64,000 bases of DNA from Bradyrhizobium diazoefficiens (GCF_018131015.1 NZ_JAFCJJ010000024.1:1-64000), one strand, 5' to 3'. Positions 9,432-17,649 are shown, numbered from the stretch's first letter. Notes: a model not told the origin generated them from the letters alone. A program made the numbers and translations.

Positions 9432-9531
9432 GATCCCCTGCTCACGTCCTGCTTGCCGCGCGGCTCGCCGCATGTTTGCTGACGGCTGCCAGCCGTATTA
9501 AGAGGCTCCTGATAGCCATATCTGCGACCGG

Positions 9532-10209
9532 ATGACAAACGATATGCTCGACAAGACGCCCTCCGCCACGCGCCGGATCCCCATTGTCATCGCCACCGTG
9601 GTGATCGGGGGGCTGGCCGGGTTCGCCGCGCTGTACGGGCTCGGCCTGGGCCGGTCGCCCTCGGGCGACCCGACCTGCAAGCCGGCGGTGGCCACGGCCG
9701 CGCGGATCGCCCCGCTCGCCCATGGCGAGTTGGCGGCGCTGACCATGGCAAGCGCGCCCCTGAAGCTGCCCGACCTCGCCTTCGAGGACGCCGACGGCAA
9801 GCCGAAGAAGCTGTCCGACTTCCGCGGCAAGACATTGCTGGTCAACCTCTGGGCCACCTGGTGCGTGCCCTGCCGCAAGGAAATGCCGGCGCTGGACGAG
9901 CTTCAGGGCAAGCTTGCGGGCCCGAATTTCGAGGTCGTGGCGATCAATATCGACACCCGCGATCCCGAGAAGCCGAAGAACTTCCTGAAGGACGCCAGCC
10001 TGACCCGGCTCGGTTATTTCAACGACCAGAAAGCCAAGGTTTTCCAGGATCTTAAGGCGATAGGGCGGGCGCTGGGCATGCCCACTTCGGTGCTGGTCGA
10101 CCCGCAAGGGTGCGAGATCGCGACGATCGCAGGTCCTGCGGAATGGGCGAGCGAGGACGCGCTGAAGCTGATCCGGGCCGCGCTGGGCAAGGTGGCCGCG
10201 GCGCTTTAG
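9532..10209 (+). CDS. tlpA: Membrane-anchored thioredoxin-like protein TlpA
   Basis: TlpA is a membrane-anchored periplasmic thiol reductant that, in B. japonicum, supports cytochrome aa3 assembly by keeping copper-site cysteines of CoxB and its copper chaperone reduced. One transmembrane anchor lies at about residues 17-38, followed by the thioredoxin fold with redox motif WCVPC (Cys111, Cys114) and the cis-Pro segment GMPTSVLV. I recall the sequence as very close to the B. japonicum protein, including the extra Cys in DPQGCEIA. The ATG at 9532 or the in-frame ATG at 9544 could be used; the described homologue starts at the position of the second. Confidence 0.93.
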   Translation: MTNDMLDKTPSATRRIPIVIATVVIGGLAGFAALYGLGLGRSPSGDPTCKPAVATAARIAPLAHGELAALTMASAPLKLPDLAFEDADGKPKKLSDFRGKTLLVNLWATWCVPCRKEMPALDELQGKLAGPNFEVVAINIDTRDPEKPKNFLKDASLTRLGYFNDQKAKVFQDLKAIGRALGMPTSVLVDPQGCEIATIAGPAEWASEDALKLIRAALGKVAAAL

Positions 10210-10213
10210 GGGT

Positions 10214-10408
10214 TCAGGCGGTGATGTTGAGGTTGCCGCCGACGCCTTCGCCGACATTGGCGAGCGAGGGCTGGCCGGCGCCGAGCAGCGTCAGGACGGT
10301 GGATTTCTCCATGTCCGCGTTCTGCTTCATCAGCGTCGCCGCGACATTCGACTGCAGCGCGCCTTGCTGAGCGGCCAGCATGGTGCTGACCATCGCCATC
10401 ATGTCCAT
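10214..10408 (-). CDS. YjfB-like small protein (putative motility family)
   Basis: The 64-residue protein starts MDMMAMVSTMLAAQQGALQ, has an internal VAATLMKQNADMEKS helix and ends in a Gly/Asn-rich tail. This resembles the YjfB family (Pfam 'putative motility protein'), whose function is not known. It has no signal peptide or transmembrane segment. It converges on tlpA with four bases between stops and stands alone on its strand; no flagellar genes are in the window, so a motility role is not supported by context. Conservation of the family pattern is the main reason to call it a gene. Confidence 0.7.
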   Translation of the reverse strand: MDMMAMVSTMLAAQQGALQSNVAATLMKQNADMEKSTVLTLLGAGQPSLANVGEGVGGNLNITA

Positions 10409-10473
10409 GAAGCAACCCCTCGTACCGGGCCGCAGTTAGGCAGGTCGGGGTTAACGCGACATGAATTGCCACG

Positions 10474-10576
10474 GTGCCGTAGGGTGGGCAAAGCGCAGCG
10501 TGCCCACCAATTCAACCGCATGATTGGATAGAGATGGCGGGCATGGCGCTTTGCGCCTTTGCCCACCCTACGGCAC
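10474..10576. repeat. Composite intergenic inverted repeat, family B
   Basis: Two perfect 20-bp arms face each other: GTGCCGTAGGGTGGGCAAAG at 10474-10493 and its complement at 10557-10576, about 63 bases apart. Next to the arms are related GCGCAGCG and GCGCTTTGCGC segments. The element fills the space between the YjfB-like gene and the 3' end of the hydroxyacyl-CoA dehydrogenase gene, so it is transcribed into the tail of that message or lies just beyond it. Confidence 0.8.
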
Positions 10577-10581
10577 CGCCG

Positions 10582-11463
10582 TTACCTTGTCGGAACCGGC
10601 TTGGCGCCGCGGTAGTCGTAGAAACCGCGCTGGGTCTTGCGGCCGAGCCAGCCGGCCTCGACGTATTTCACCAGCAGCGGGCACGGGCGGTACTTGGAAT
10701 CGGCCAGCCCCTCGTGCAGCACCTGCATGATCGACAGGCAGGTATCGAGACCGATGAAGTCGGCGAGCTCCAGCGGGCCCATCGGATGATGGGCGCCGAG
10801 CTTCATCGCCGCGTCGATCGCCTCGACATTGCCGACGCCTTCGTACAGCGTGTAGATCGCCTCGTTGATCATCGGCAGCAGGATGCGGTTGACAATGAAG
10901 GCCGGGAAGTCCTCGGAGACAGCGACCTGCTTGCCGAGCTTGGCGACGAATTCCTTGGAGGCCTCGAAGGTCGAGTCGTCGGTGGCGATTCCGCGGATCA
11001 GCTCCACCAGCTCCATCAGCGGCACCGGATTCATGAAGTGAATGCCGATGAAGCGCTCGGGCCGGTCGGTGGCGGCGGCAAGCCGCGTGATCGAGATCGA
11101 GGAGGTGTCGGAAGCGACGATCGCCTCCGGCTTCAAGACCGCACAGAGCTCGTGAAAAATCTTGCGCTTGACCTCTTCCTTCTCGATCGCGGTCTCGATC
11201 ACGAGGTCGCAATCGGCGAGGTCGTCGAGCTTCTCGGCGAGCTTGATGCGCCCGAGCGCCTTGGTCTTGTCGTCCTCGCTGACGGCCTTCTTGGAGACCT
11301 GGCGCGCGAGGTTGCCGTTGATGGTGGCCATGCCCGACTTGAGGCGGTCGGCCGAGACGTCGTTGAGCACCACGTCGAAGCCGGCCAGCGCCGCAACATG
11401 CGCGATGCCATTGCCCATCTGACCCGCGCCGATCACGCCGACCTTCTTGATCACTGCCGCCAT
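10582..11463 (-). CDS. 3-hydroxybutyryl-CoA dehydrogenase
   Basis: This 293-residue enzyme oxidises (S)-3-hydroxybutyryl-CoA to acetoacetyl-CoA with NAD(P). It starts MAAVIKKVGVIGAGQMGNGIAHV, with the Rossmann GxGxxG at the N-terminus. The 3-hydroxyacyl-CoA dehydrogenase signature follows (DTSSISITRLAAATDRPERFIGIHFMNPVPLMELVE, about residues 117-152) with the catalytic His in GIHFMNP and Glu in the next loop. The C-terminal domain holds GPLELADFIGLDTC. The length is that of the single-function bacterial enzyme (Hbd/PaaH type). It lies downstream of etfBA on the same strand, as expected if acyl-CoA dehydrogenation feeds electron-transfer flavoprotein. The ATG at 11463 is preferred over one nine codons upstream. 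Confidence 0.92.
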   Translation of the reverse strand: MAAVIKKVGVIGAGQMGNGIAHVAALAGFDVVLNDVSADRLKSGMATINGNLARQVSKKAVSEDDKTKALGRIKLAEKLDDLADCDLVIETAIEKEEVKRKIFHELCAVLKPEAIVASDTSSISITRLAAATDRPERFIGIHFMNPVPLMELVELIRGIATDDSTFEASKEFVAKLGKQVAVSEDFPAFIVNRILLPMINEAIYTLYEGVGNVEAIDAAMKLGAHHPMGPLELADFIGLDTCLSIMQVLHEGLADSKYRPCPLLVKYVEAGWLGRKTQRGFYDYRGAKPVPTR

Positions 11464-11627
11464 AATGTCATCCACCGGAACGGCGCGCATATCGCGCCTG
11501 CCTAATCCCCTGAGCCGTGCGGGCCGATTTAATCAGAAGCCTGATTAGATCAGAATCCTGGCTCGAAACCTAGATTGGATCGCTTCCCCGGCGTGCCCCA
11601 CGCCAAAGAAAAACGCCTGAAAAAGCA

Positions 11628-11660
11628 ACACCGGCCGGAGTTTACACCTCCGGCCGGTGT
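11628..11660. terminator. Hairpin terminator after etfA
   Basis: Perfect 13-bp arms (ACACCGGCCGGAG and CTCCGGCCGGTGT) with a 7-base loop begin 12 bases past the etfA stop. On the minus strand the stem is followed by TGCTTTTTC, giving a short T-run. It separates etfBA from the dehydrogenase gene further on. Confidence 0.7.
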
Positions 11661-11672
11661 TTTGAACGCGTT

Positions 11673-12617
11673 TTACTTGCCGAGCTTGCCGAGTTCGGAC
11701 GTGAGCTCCGGAACCGCCTGGTAGAGGTCGGCGACCAGGCCATAATCGGCGACCTGGAAGATCGGCGCGTCCTCGTCCTTGTTGATCGCGACGATCACCC
11801 TGGAGTCCTTCATGCCGGCCAGATGCTGGATCGCGCCGGAAATGCCGACCGCGACATAGAGCTCGGGCGCCACCACCTTGCCGGTCTGGCCGACCTGCCA
11901 GTCGTTCGGCGCATAGCCGGCGTCCACCGCCGCGCGCGAGGCACCGACACCGGCGCCGAGCTTGTCGGCGAGCGGCTCGATGTACTTGGCAAAGTTCTCA
12001 CGGCTCTGCATGGCACGGCCACCGGAGACGATGATCTTCGCCGAGGTCAGCTCGGGACGGTCGCTCTTGGCAACCTCCTCGCCGACGAAGGACGACAGGC
12101 CCGGATCGGCCGCAGCCTGGACGTTCTCGACCGGCGCGCTGCCGCCGGCAGCCGCAGCGGCGAAGGTCGAGGTGCGGACCGTGATGACCTTCTTGGCGTC
12201 CTTCGACTTCACCGTCTGGATGGCGTTGCCGGCATAGATCGGGCGTTCAAAGGTGTCGGGGGCGACGACCTTGATGATCTCCGAGACCTGCATGACGTCG
12301 AGGAGCGCAGCAACCCGCGGCATCACGTTCTTGAATCGCGAGGTCGCGGGCGCGACGATCGCATCGTAGCCCGGGGCCAGCGAGACGATCAGCGCGGCCA
12401 GCGGCTCGGCGAGATCGTGCGCGTAGGCGGTGCCGTCGGCGAGTAGCACCTTCTTGACACCGGCGAGCGTGGCGGCGGCATCGGCCGCAGCCTTGGCGCC
12501 TTGGCCGGCCACCAGCACCTCGACGTCGGCGCCGAGGGCGGCGGCCGCCGTCAGGGCCTTAGCCGTTGCATCCTTCAGCGATGCGTTGTCGTGTTCAGCA
12601 ATGAGAAGCGTCGCCAT
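11673..12617 (-). CDS. etfA: Electron transfer flavoprotein subunit alpha
   Basis: EtfA binds FAD and, with EtfB, carries electrons from acyl-CoA and other dehydrogenases to ETF-ubiquinone oxidoreductase. The 314-residue protein shows the C-terminal FAD-binding signature (YVAVGISGAIQHLAGMKDS followed by VIVAINKDEDAPIFQVADYGLVADL, about residues 245-290) and the arginine-containing SGGRAMQSRENF block. Its ATG overlaps the etfB stop as TGATG, so translation is probably coupled. It corresponds to the general respiratory ETF (the etfSL type of rhizobia), not the FixAB nitrogen-fixation pair, judging by sequence and context. Confidence 0.94.
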   Translation of the reverse strand: MATLLIAEHDNASLKDATAKALTAAAALGADVEVLVAGQGAKAAADAAATLAGVKKVLLADGTAYAHDLAEPLAALIVSLAPGYDAIVAPATSRFKNVMPRVAALLDVMQVSEIIKVVAPDTFERPIYAGNAIQTVKSKDAKKVITVRTSTFAAAAAGGSAPVENVQAAADPGLSSFVGEEVAKSDRPELTSAKIIVSGGRAMQSRENFAKYIEPLADKLGAGVGASRAAVDAGYAPNDWQVGQTGKVVAPELYVAVGISGAIQHLAGMKDSRVIVAINKDEDAPIFQVADYGLVADLYQAVPELTSELGKLGK

Positions 12618-13366
12618 CAGAGCACCCCGGCCTCGTTCTTGAGTTTCGACACCAGCTCGGCGACGTCCTTGACCTTGACGCCCGCCTTGCGGCCCGGAGG
12701 CTCCGTCGTCTTGAGAACTTCGAGACGCGCGGCGACGTCGACGCCGTAATCGGCGACGGTCTTCTCCGCGATCGGCTTCTTCTTCGCCTTCATGATGTTG
12801 GGCAGCGACGCATAGCGCGGCTCGTTGAGGCGGAGGTCGGTGGTGACGATCGCCGGTCCCTTCAGCTTCACGGTCTGCAGGCCGCCATCGACTTCGCGCG
12901 TGACCTTGAAGTCAGAACCGTCGACCTCGAGCTTCGAGGCAAAGGTCGCCTGCGACCAGCCGAGCAGCGCGGCCAGCATCTGGCCGGTCTGGTTGCTGTC
13001 GTCGTCGATCGCCTGCTTGCCGAGAATGATCAGGCCGGGCTGCTCTTCGTCAGCAACCTTCTTCAGAATCTTGGCGACCGCGAGCGGCTCGACCGTGCCC
13101 TCGGCCTTCACCAGGATGCCGCGGTCGGCGCCCATGGCGAGACCGGTGCGGATCGTCTCCGACGCCTGCGCCGGTCCAATGGAGACCACCACGACTTCGG
13201 TCGCCTTGCCGCCTTCCTTCAGGCGCAGCGCTTCCTCGACCGCGATTTCGTCGAACGGGTTCATCGACATCTTGACGTTGGCGAGTTCAACACCCGATCC
13301 ATCGCCCTTGACGCGGACCTTGACGTTGTAATCGACCACCCGCTTTACCGGGACTAAGACCTTCAT
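12617..13366 (-). CDS. etfB: Electron transfer flavoprotein subunit beta
   Basis: The 249-residue EtfB begins MKVLVPVKRVVDYNVKVRV at the ATG at 13366, the usual start. It has the conserved NPFDEIAVEEALRLKE block (about 43-58), the ETF beta signature around VDGGLQTVKLKGPAIVTTDLRLNEPRYASLPNIMKAKKKP, and the C-terminal extension. It holds AMP and forms the docking surface for partner dehydrogenases. It is the first gene of the etfBA pair and overlaps etfA by one base. The cobalamin adenosyltransferase gene lies 125 bases upstream on the same strand. Confidence 0.94.
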   Translation of the reverse strand: MKVLVPVKRVVDYNVKVRVKGDGSGVELANVKMSMNPFDEIAVEEALRLKEGGKATEVVVVSIGPAQASETIRTGLAMGADRGILVKAEGTVEPLAVAKILKKVADEEQPGLIILGKQAIDDDSNQTGQMLAALLGWSQATFASKLEVDGSDFKVTREVDGGLQTVKLKGPAIVTTDLRLNEPRYASLPNIMKAKKKPIAEKTVADYGVDVAARLEVLKTTEPPGRKAGVKVKDVAELVSKLKNEAGVL

Positions 13367-13491
13367 CGATCCTCTTTCACTCAATTTGGGAGGGGGTTAT
13401 CAACTGGCGCGGAACCTAAAGGCCTGATCCGGCCTGGTCAACGCGCGAAGGGGGCAAATTTTAGCCCCCTGTATTGCGCTTCCTCAATGGG

Positions 13492-14076
13492 TCAGCGGTT
13501 CTGGCCCGGAACCCAGAGCACGTCGCCCGCGCCATTATGGTTAGCGGCGCGGCTGGCCACGAACAGAAGATCCGACAAGCGATTCATGTACTGGATGGCG
13601 GCCGCGCCGACCGGCTCGCCGGGCCGGGCCGCCAGTTCCACCATCACACGTTCCGCCCTGCGGCAAATCGTGCGGGCAACGTGGAGGTAAGCGGCGGCCG
13701 GTGTGCCGCCCGGCAGCACGAAGGAGGTCAAAGGCGCAAGCTTGTCGTTGAGCGCGTCGATGTCGCGCTCGAGCCGCTCGACCTGGCTTGCCACCACCCG
13801 CAGCCGCTCCGCTCTTTTAGTATCTTGGCCCTCCCGCTCGGGCACCGCGAGGTCGGCGCCGAGATCGAACAGGTCGTTCTGGATCTGCCCGAGCATCGCA
13901 TCGAGCCCGGGCGTGTCCCCGGTGTGGAGCCTGACGACGCCGATCGCGGCATTGGTCTCATCGACGGTGCCATAGGCCGCGATGCGCAGATCGTATTTGG
14001 CGCGTCGCTCGCCGCTGCCGAGCGCCGTCGTGCCGTCGTCACCGGTCCTGGTGTAGATGCGGTTAAGAACGACCAT
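13492..14076 (-). CDS. Cob(I)yrinic acid a,c-diamide adenosyltransferase, PduO type
   Basis: The 194-residue product from the ATG at 14076 starts MVVLNRIYTRTGDDGTTALGSGERRAKYDLRIAAYGTVDETNA. This is the ATP-binding N-terminus (TRTGDxGTT) of PduO-type ATP:cob(I)alamin adenosyltransferases. The C-terminal helix bundle carries FVLPGGTPAAAYLHVARTICRRAERVM with the conserved catalytic Arg segment. It makes adenosylcobalamin, the cofactor of enzymes such as methylmalonyl-CoA mutase. The upstream in-frame extension overlaps another gene and is not conserved-looking. It follows the HIG1-type gene with two bases between them, so the two are probably co-transcribed. Confidence 0.92.
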   Translation of the reverse strand: MVVLNRIYTRTGDDGTTALGSGERRAKYDLRIAAYGTVDETNAAIGVVRLHTGDTPGLDAMLGQIQNDLFDLGADLAVPEREGQDTKRAERLRVVASQVERLERDIDALNDKLAPLTSFVLPGGTPAAAYLHVARTICRRAERVMVELAARPGEPVGAAAIQYMNRLSDLLFVASRAANHNGAGDVLWVPGQNR

Positions 14077-14078
14077 GG

Positions 14079-14273
14079 TTAACGTCCCATCGCCCAGACT
14101 GCGACCATGGCGATGACGATCGCCACGAACTGAAGCAGCACGCGCCAGCGCATCAGCTTCTGCGAAGTGTCGGGCGAGCCACCGCGCATCATGTTGACGA
14201 GGCCGAGCAGCAGCACCAACGCAACGGCGCCGACCGCGATCGGCAGAATGAAAGTACTCAGGAAAGATGCCAT
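14079..14273 (-). CDS. HIG1-domain twin transmembrane protein
   Basis: This 64-residue protein (MASFLSTFILPIAVGAVALVLLLGLVNMM...) has two transmembrane helices (about 6-27 and 42-62) joined by a short loop GGSPDTSQKLMRWRV. That is the pattern of the bacterial HIG1 (hypoxia-induced) domain, Pfam HIG_1_N, whose mitochondrial relatives help respiratory complex assembly. A role near the respiratory chain is inference. The ATG at 14273 leaves a normal N-terminus; the gene sits directly upstream of the adenosyltransferase gene on the same strand. Confidence 0.8.
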   Translation of the reverse strand: MASFLSTFILPIAVGAVALVLLLGLVNMMRGGSPDTSQKLMRWRVLLQFVAIVIAMVAVWAMGR

Positions 14274-14393
14274 CGGGGCTAGATAACACCCTGTGCGGCG
14301 GTCCGCCATGGCGTTCCCGATCTGGCTTTCAGGCCAATAATGTCAGAAGCTGGCAGGATGATTTCCGATCTGCGCCCGCCGTCGGCCTTCTTC

Positions 14394-14553
14394 GCCTCTC
14401 CCCGCTTGCGGGGAGAGGCCGACGCGCGGAACGCGTGGCGGGTGAGAGGGGTTCTCCGCGAGGACGGTGACAGAGGGATTTGCGGAGACTCCCCCTCACC
14501 CGGGATCCGCGCTACGCGCGCATTCCGGCCTCTCCCCGCAAGCGGGGAGAGGC
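14394..14553. repeat. Composite intergenic repeat, family C
   Basis: Two copies of the hairpin GCCTCTCCCCGC/GCGGGGAGAGGC (12-bp arms, two-base loops) lie at 14394-14419 and 14528-14553. Between them are a region rich in GAGAGGGG/CCCCCTCACCC complements and short GCG palindromes. It fills most of the 296-base gap between the HIG1 gene and the brkB-like gene and ends 16 bases before the latter's GTG start. Confidence 0.8.
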
Positions 14554-14569
14554 GAAGCCAGGGCAAGCC

Positions 14570-15463
14570 GTGAAAGCGATCCGCTACATCTACGTCGTCG
14601 TGATGGATGCGTTCTACACGTTCCTCGCCGACGACGGCTGGGCGATTGCGAGCCACATCGCGTTGTCGACGCTGATGGCGCTGTTCCCTTTCCTGATCGT
14701 GCTGACCTCGCTCGCCGGCTTCTTCGGCTCCAAGGAACTCGCCGACCAGGCGGTCGGGCTGCTGCTCCAGGTCTGGCCGCAGCAGGTGGCGGACTCGCTC
14801 TCCGGCGAGATCCACGACGTGTTGACGACGACCCGCACCGGCGTGCTAACGATCGGCGCGGCGCTGTCGGTCTATTTCGCATCAAACGGCGTCGAGGCAC
14901 TGCGCGTCGCGCTCAACCGCGCCTATGCGGTGGTGGAGATGCGGCGCTGGTACTGGCTCCGGCTGGAATCGATCGCCTACACGCTGGTCGCGGCCGTCAC
15001 CGCGCTCGCCATGGCATTCCTGATCGTGCTCGGCCCGCTGATCATCGAGGCGACACGGCGTCATATCCCGCTGTTCGTCGAATCCAACGAGAGCATCCTG
15101 ACCTGGCTGCGCTACGGCATCACCGTCGGCGCGCTGGTGCTCGCGCTCTTCATCCTGCATGCCTGGCTGCCGTCGGGACGGCGCAGCTTCTTCCAGATTC
15201 TGCCCGGCATCGTCTTCACCATGGTGGCGTCGCTGATCTCCGGCGTCGTGTTCGGCCAGTATCTGGCGCGCTTCGCCAACAATTACGTGACGATGTATGC
15301 GGGGCTCGCCTCGGTGATCATCGCGCTGGTGTTTTTGTATTTCATCGCCGCGATCTTCGTCTATGGCGGCGAGCTCAACGCCGCGATCATCAAGTCGCGG
15401 CTTCCTCACGGCGTCTCGCTTCAAGCAGCGCAGTCGCTAGATCACGCGGAGACACGGGCTTGA
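14570..15463 (+). CDS. YihY/BrkB family inner-membrane protein
   Basis: The protein (297 residues from GTG 14570) begins VKAIRYIYVVVMDAFYTFLADDGWAIASHIALSTLMALFPFLIVL, matching the YihY/BrkB family, with six predicted membrane helices. The conserved block RRWYWLRLESIAYTLVAAV lies mid-protein, and the C-terminal segment is FLYFIAAIFVYGGELNAAI. The family was once mislabelled RNase BN; its true function is unsettled and may be transport. An upstream ATG would start inside the family C repeat, so the GTG is preferred. Its 3' end overlaps the convergent histidine kinase gene by 74 bases. Confidence 0.87.
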   Translation: MKAIRYIYVVVMDAFYTFLADDGWAIASHIALSTLMALFPFLIVLTSLAGFFGSKELADQAVGLLLQVWPQQVADSLSGEIHDVLTTTRTGVLTIGAALSVYFASNGVEALRVALNRAYAVVEMRRWYWLRLESIAYTLVAAVTALAMAFLIVLGPLIIEATRRHIPLFVESNESILTWLRYGITVGALVLALFILHAWLPSGRRSFFQILPGIVFTMVASLISGVVFGQYLARFANNYVTMYAGLASVIIALVFLYFIAAIFVYGGELNAAIIKSRLPHGVSLQAAQSLDHAETRA

Positions 15464-16661
15464 CCAGGAAGGCGTCGGCGCCGGCCTCGCGCGAGGCCGC
15501 CTCGTCCTCGCCGCGGCCGGAGACGCCGATGATCGGGATCCGCGCGAGCGGCGGCGGCATGGTGCGGATCCGCCTGATCGCCTCGACCCCGCCGATGCCC
15601 GGCAGCACCATGTCCATCAGCACCGCATCGTAGGCGCCCCGCTCGAGCCGGTTCACGGCGTCCTCGCCGCGGCCGACGAACTCGGCATGATGGCCGAGCT
15701 CGGTCAGGATGGTGTTGAGCACGACGCGGCCGAACGGATTGTCCTCGACGCTGAGCACGCGCAAGGCCCCATCCGCCTCGGCGTTGCCGTCGGACTTGCG
15801 CGAACGCGCCGGCCCGGTCGCATCCAGCGACACCGTCAGCGTGAACGTGGCGCCGCCGCCGCGGCGCGGCGCGACCGTGATGTCGCCGCCCATCGCCCGC
15901 GCCAGTTGCTTCACCGAGGACAGGCCGAGACCGGCGCCGCCGAAGCGCGCCGCGATGGTGACATTGGCCTGGGTGAACGGGCGGAACAGCCGCTTGATCT
16001 CGGCCATGGTGACGCCGATGCCGCTGTCGGACACGGCGAAGGCGACCCCGATCCTGCTCCTGTCCCTTCCCTTGTCTTTCGCCTTGTCTTTCGCCTTGCC
16101 TCTCGCCGGCCGCCACGGCGTGACCGCCAGCGCCACGCGCCCCTGATCGGTGAACTTCACCGCATTGTCGATCAGGTTTTCCAGCGCGGCGCGCAGGCGG
16201 ACGGGATCGCCCACGACGAGACCGGGAAGCTTGTCGGATATCTCGATCTGGGCCTGGAGACCCTTGGCCGCGGCGCGCCCGGCGAGCGAATCACCGGTAC
16301 TGCGGGCGAGCGTGCGCAGATCGAACAGATCCTGCCGCAGCGTGCTGCCACCCTTCTCCGTTCTGGCGGCATCCACGAACAGGGTGGCGAGGCTCGCCAG
16401 ATGCTCGGCGCCGGCCTTGATGGTGTCGGCCCAGCGCCGTTCCCGCTCGCCGAGATCGGAGGTCGCAAGCAGGTCGCTGATCGCAAGGATTCCAGTCAGG
16501 GGGGTGCGAACCTCGTGGGCAAAGGCGGCGAGCGCTGCCTGCACCACGTCCGGCGCCCTGGTGCTGCGCTTGCGCACCTTGCCCGCCGTCCCGGTCTGCT
16601 TCCGAGGCAGCTTCCGCCTGGACGTCCGCGTGGTGCGCGCTGAGCGCGTTTTCGCCGCCAT
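15390..16661 (-). CDS. Hybrid histidine kinase with receiver domain
   Basis: The 423-residue protein has a basic N-terminal tail and no sensor or transmembrane domain. The HisKA H-box AAFAHEVRTPLTGI follows (His49), then an HATPase_c domain with N, G1 and G2 boxes (DNAVKFTD, SDSGIGV, GAGLGLSSVKQLARAMGG), and a C-terminal receiver domain (about 300-418) with phospho-acceptor Asp in YDAVLMDMVLPG. It is a cytoplasmic hybrid kinase; the signal and partner are unknown and no separate response regulator is adjacent. An odd KDKAKDKGRDR tract lies inside the ATPase domain. The start at 16661 is chosen; upstream in-frame ATGs at 16679 and 16730 exist. Confidence 0.87.
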   Translation of the reverse strand: MAAKTRSARTTRTSRRKLPRKQTGTAGKVRKRSTRAPDVVQAALAAFAHEVRTPLTGILAISDLLATSDLGERERRWADTIKAGAEHLASLATLFVDAARTEKGGSTLRQDLFDLRTLARSTGDSLAGRAAAKGLQAQIEISDKLPGLVVGDPVRLRAALENLIDNAVKFTDQGRVALAVTPWRPARGKAKDKAKDKGRDRSRIGVAFAVSDSGIGVTMAEIKRLFRPFTQANVTIAARFGGAGLGLSSVKQLARAMGGDITVAPRRGGGATFTLTVSLDATGPARSRKSDGNAEADGALRVLSVEDNPFGRVVLNTILTELGHHAEFVGRGEDAVNRLERGAYDAVLMDMVLPGIGGVEAIRRIRTMPPPLARIPIIGVSGRGEDEAASREAGADAFLVKPVSPRDLATALLEARRREEAAT

Positions 16662-16665
16662 AGCT

Positions 16666-16707
16666 CCCCTTCGAAGCATCCCCTTCGAAGCATCTCCTTC
16701 GAACGCT
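16666..16707. repeat. Three 14-bp tandem repeats before the histidine kinase start
   Basis: TTCGAA recurs at 16670, 16684 and 16698, giving three 14-base units. Read on the minus strand each unit carries a GAAGG(A/G)G ribosome-site-like core, and the outer copies are followed by GATG, so candidate Shine-Dalgarno plus ATG pairs are repeated immediately upstream of the kinase start at 16661. Confidence 0.7.
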
Positions 16708-16746
16708 GGGCCCGCAGCCGAGAATGGCACGGGGGAACCCCCGGAG

Positions 16747-17649
16747 TCACGGCGGGGTTTTGCTAAACCCCAGAGAATCTTGACCTAATCCCACCAACTG
16801 GCAGATGCCGGCAGGCGAGACCCCGGCCCTTTGCAACTCCCGCAGGCCGGTTGAGCGGGTCGACTTCGACAGCTTCCGGCCCGCCTCGTCGCGAATCAGC
16901 GGATGGTGACGGTAGGCAGGCGCCGGCAAGCCGAGCAGGGTCTGCAGCAGGCGATGCACCGACGTGGCGTGAAACAGGTCCTGCCCCCGGATCACTTCGC
17001 TGACGTCCTGGAGGGCGTCGTCGACCACCACGGACAGATGGTAGCTCGTCGGCGTCTCCTTGCGGGCCAGGATCACGTCGCCCCAGGCTTCGGGACGCGC
17101 TGCGACGATACCGCGCTCGCCCCCGGGGGCCTCCCCCAGCTCGGTCCAGGTCAAGCCGCCAACCAGGCGGCACGCGGCTTCCATGTCGAGCCGGAGTGCA
17201 TAGGGCGCGCCCGCCCCCATCGCACGCGCCCGCTCGTCGGCAGACAGCGACTTCGCCGTGCCCGGATACAGCGGCGCGCCATCGGGATCGCACGGCCAGG
17301 GTCCGTCGGCCTCGCGCGCGGCCACGAGCCTTGCGATTTCGGCGCGGCTCTCGAAAGCAGGATAGACGAGGCCGAGCGCGGACAGCTTTTCGAGTGCCGC
17401 GCGATAATCGGCGAGATGGTCCGACTGCCGCCGCACCGGCGTTTCCCAAGCTACCCCGAGCCAAGCGAGGTCCTCGTAGATCGCGGTCTCGAACTCCGGC
17501 CGGCAGCGCGTCGCGTCGATGTCCTCGATCCGCAGCAACAGCCGGCCACCGGTCTGCCGCGCGCGATCGAAGTTGAGCAGCGCGGAATAGGCGTGGCCGA
17601 GGTGCAGCAGGCCGTTCGGACTGGGGGCGAAGCGGAAAACGGGTGGCAT
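16747..17649 (-). CDS. gluQ: Glutamyl-queuosine tRNA(Asp) synthetase
   Basis: GluQ (YadB) attaches glutamate to the queuosine base of tRNA-Asp. The 300-residue length lacks the anticodon-binding half of true glutamyl-tRNA synthetases, as expected. It starts MPPVFRFAPSPNGLLHLGH with the HIGH-type motif HLGH (16-19) and has the KMSKS-type motif RKLSKS near the C-terminus. The start at 17649 matches the usual PxxxRFAPSPxG beginning. One point to check is the zinc site: the family normally has a cluster of Cys, of which only one (WPCDP) is evident here. It is divergent from the glycosylase gene across a family D repeat. Confidence 0.92.
   Translation of the reverse strand: MPPVFRFAPSPNGLLHLGHAYSALLNFDRARQTGGRLLLRIEDIDATRCRPEFETAIYEDLAWLGVAWETPVRRQSDHLADYRAALEKLSALGLVYPAFESRAEIARLVAAREADGPWPCDPDGAPLYPGTAKSLSADERARAMGAGAPYALRLDMEAACRLVGGLTWTELGEAPGGERGIVAARPEAWGDVILARKETPTSYHLSVVVDDALQDVSEVIRGQDLFHATSVHRLLQTLLGLPAPAYRHHPLIRDEAGRKLSKSTRSTGLRELQRAGVSPAGICQLVGLGQDSLGFSKTPP

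Noticed and set aside
14394..14553. CRISPR-like array from repeated hairpins
   Set aside because: Only two inverted hairpin copies with a non-spacer interior; no cas genes.
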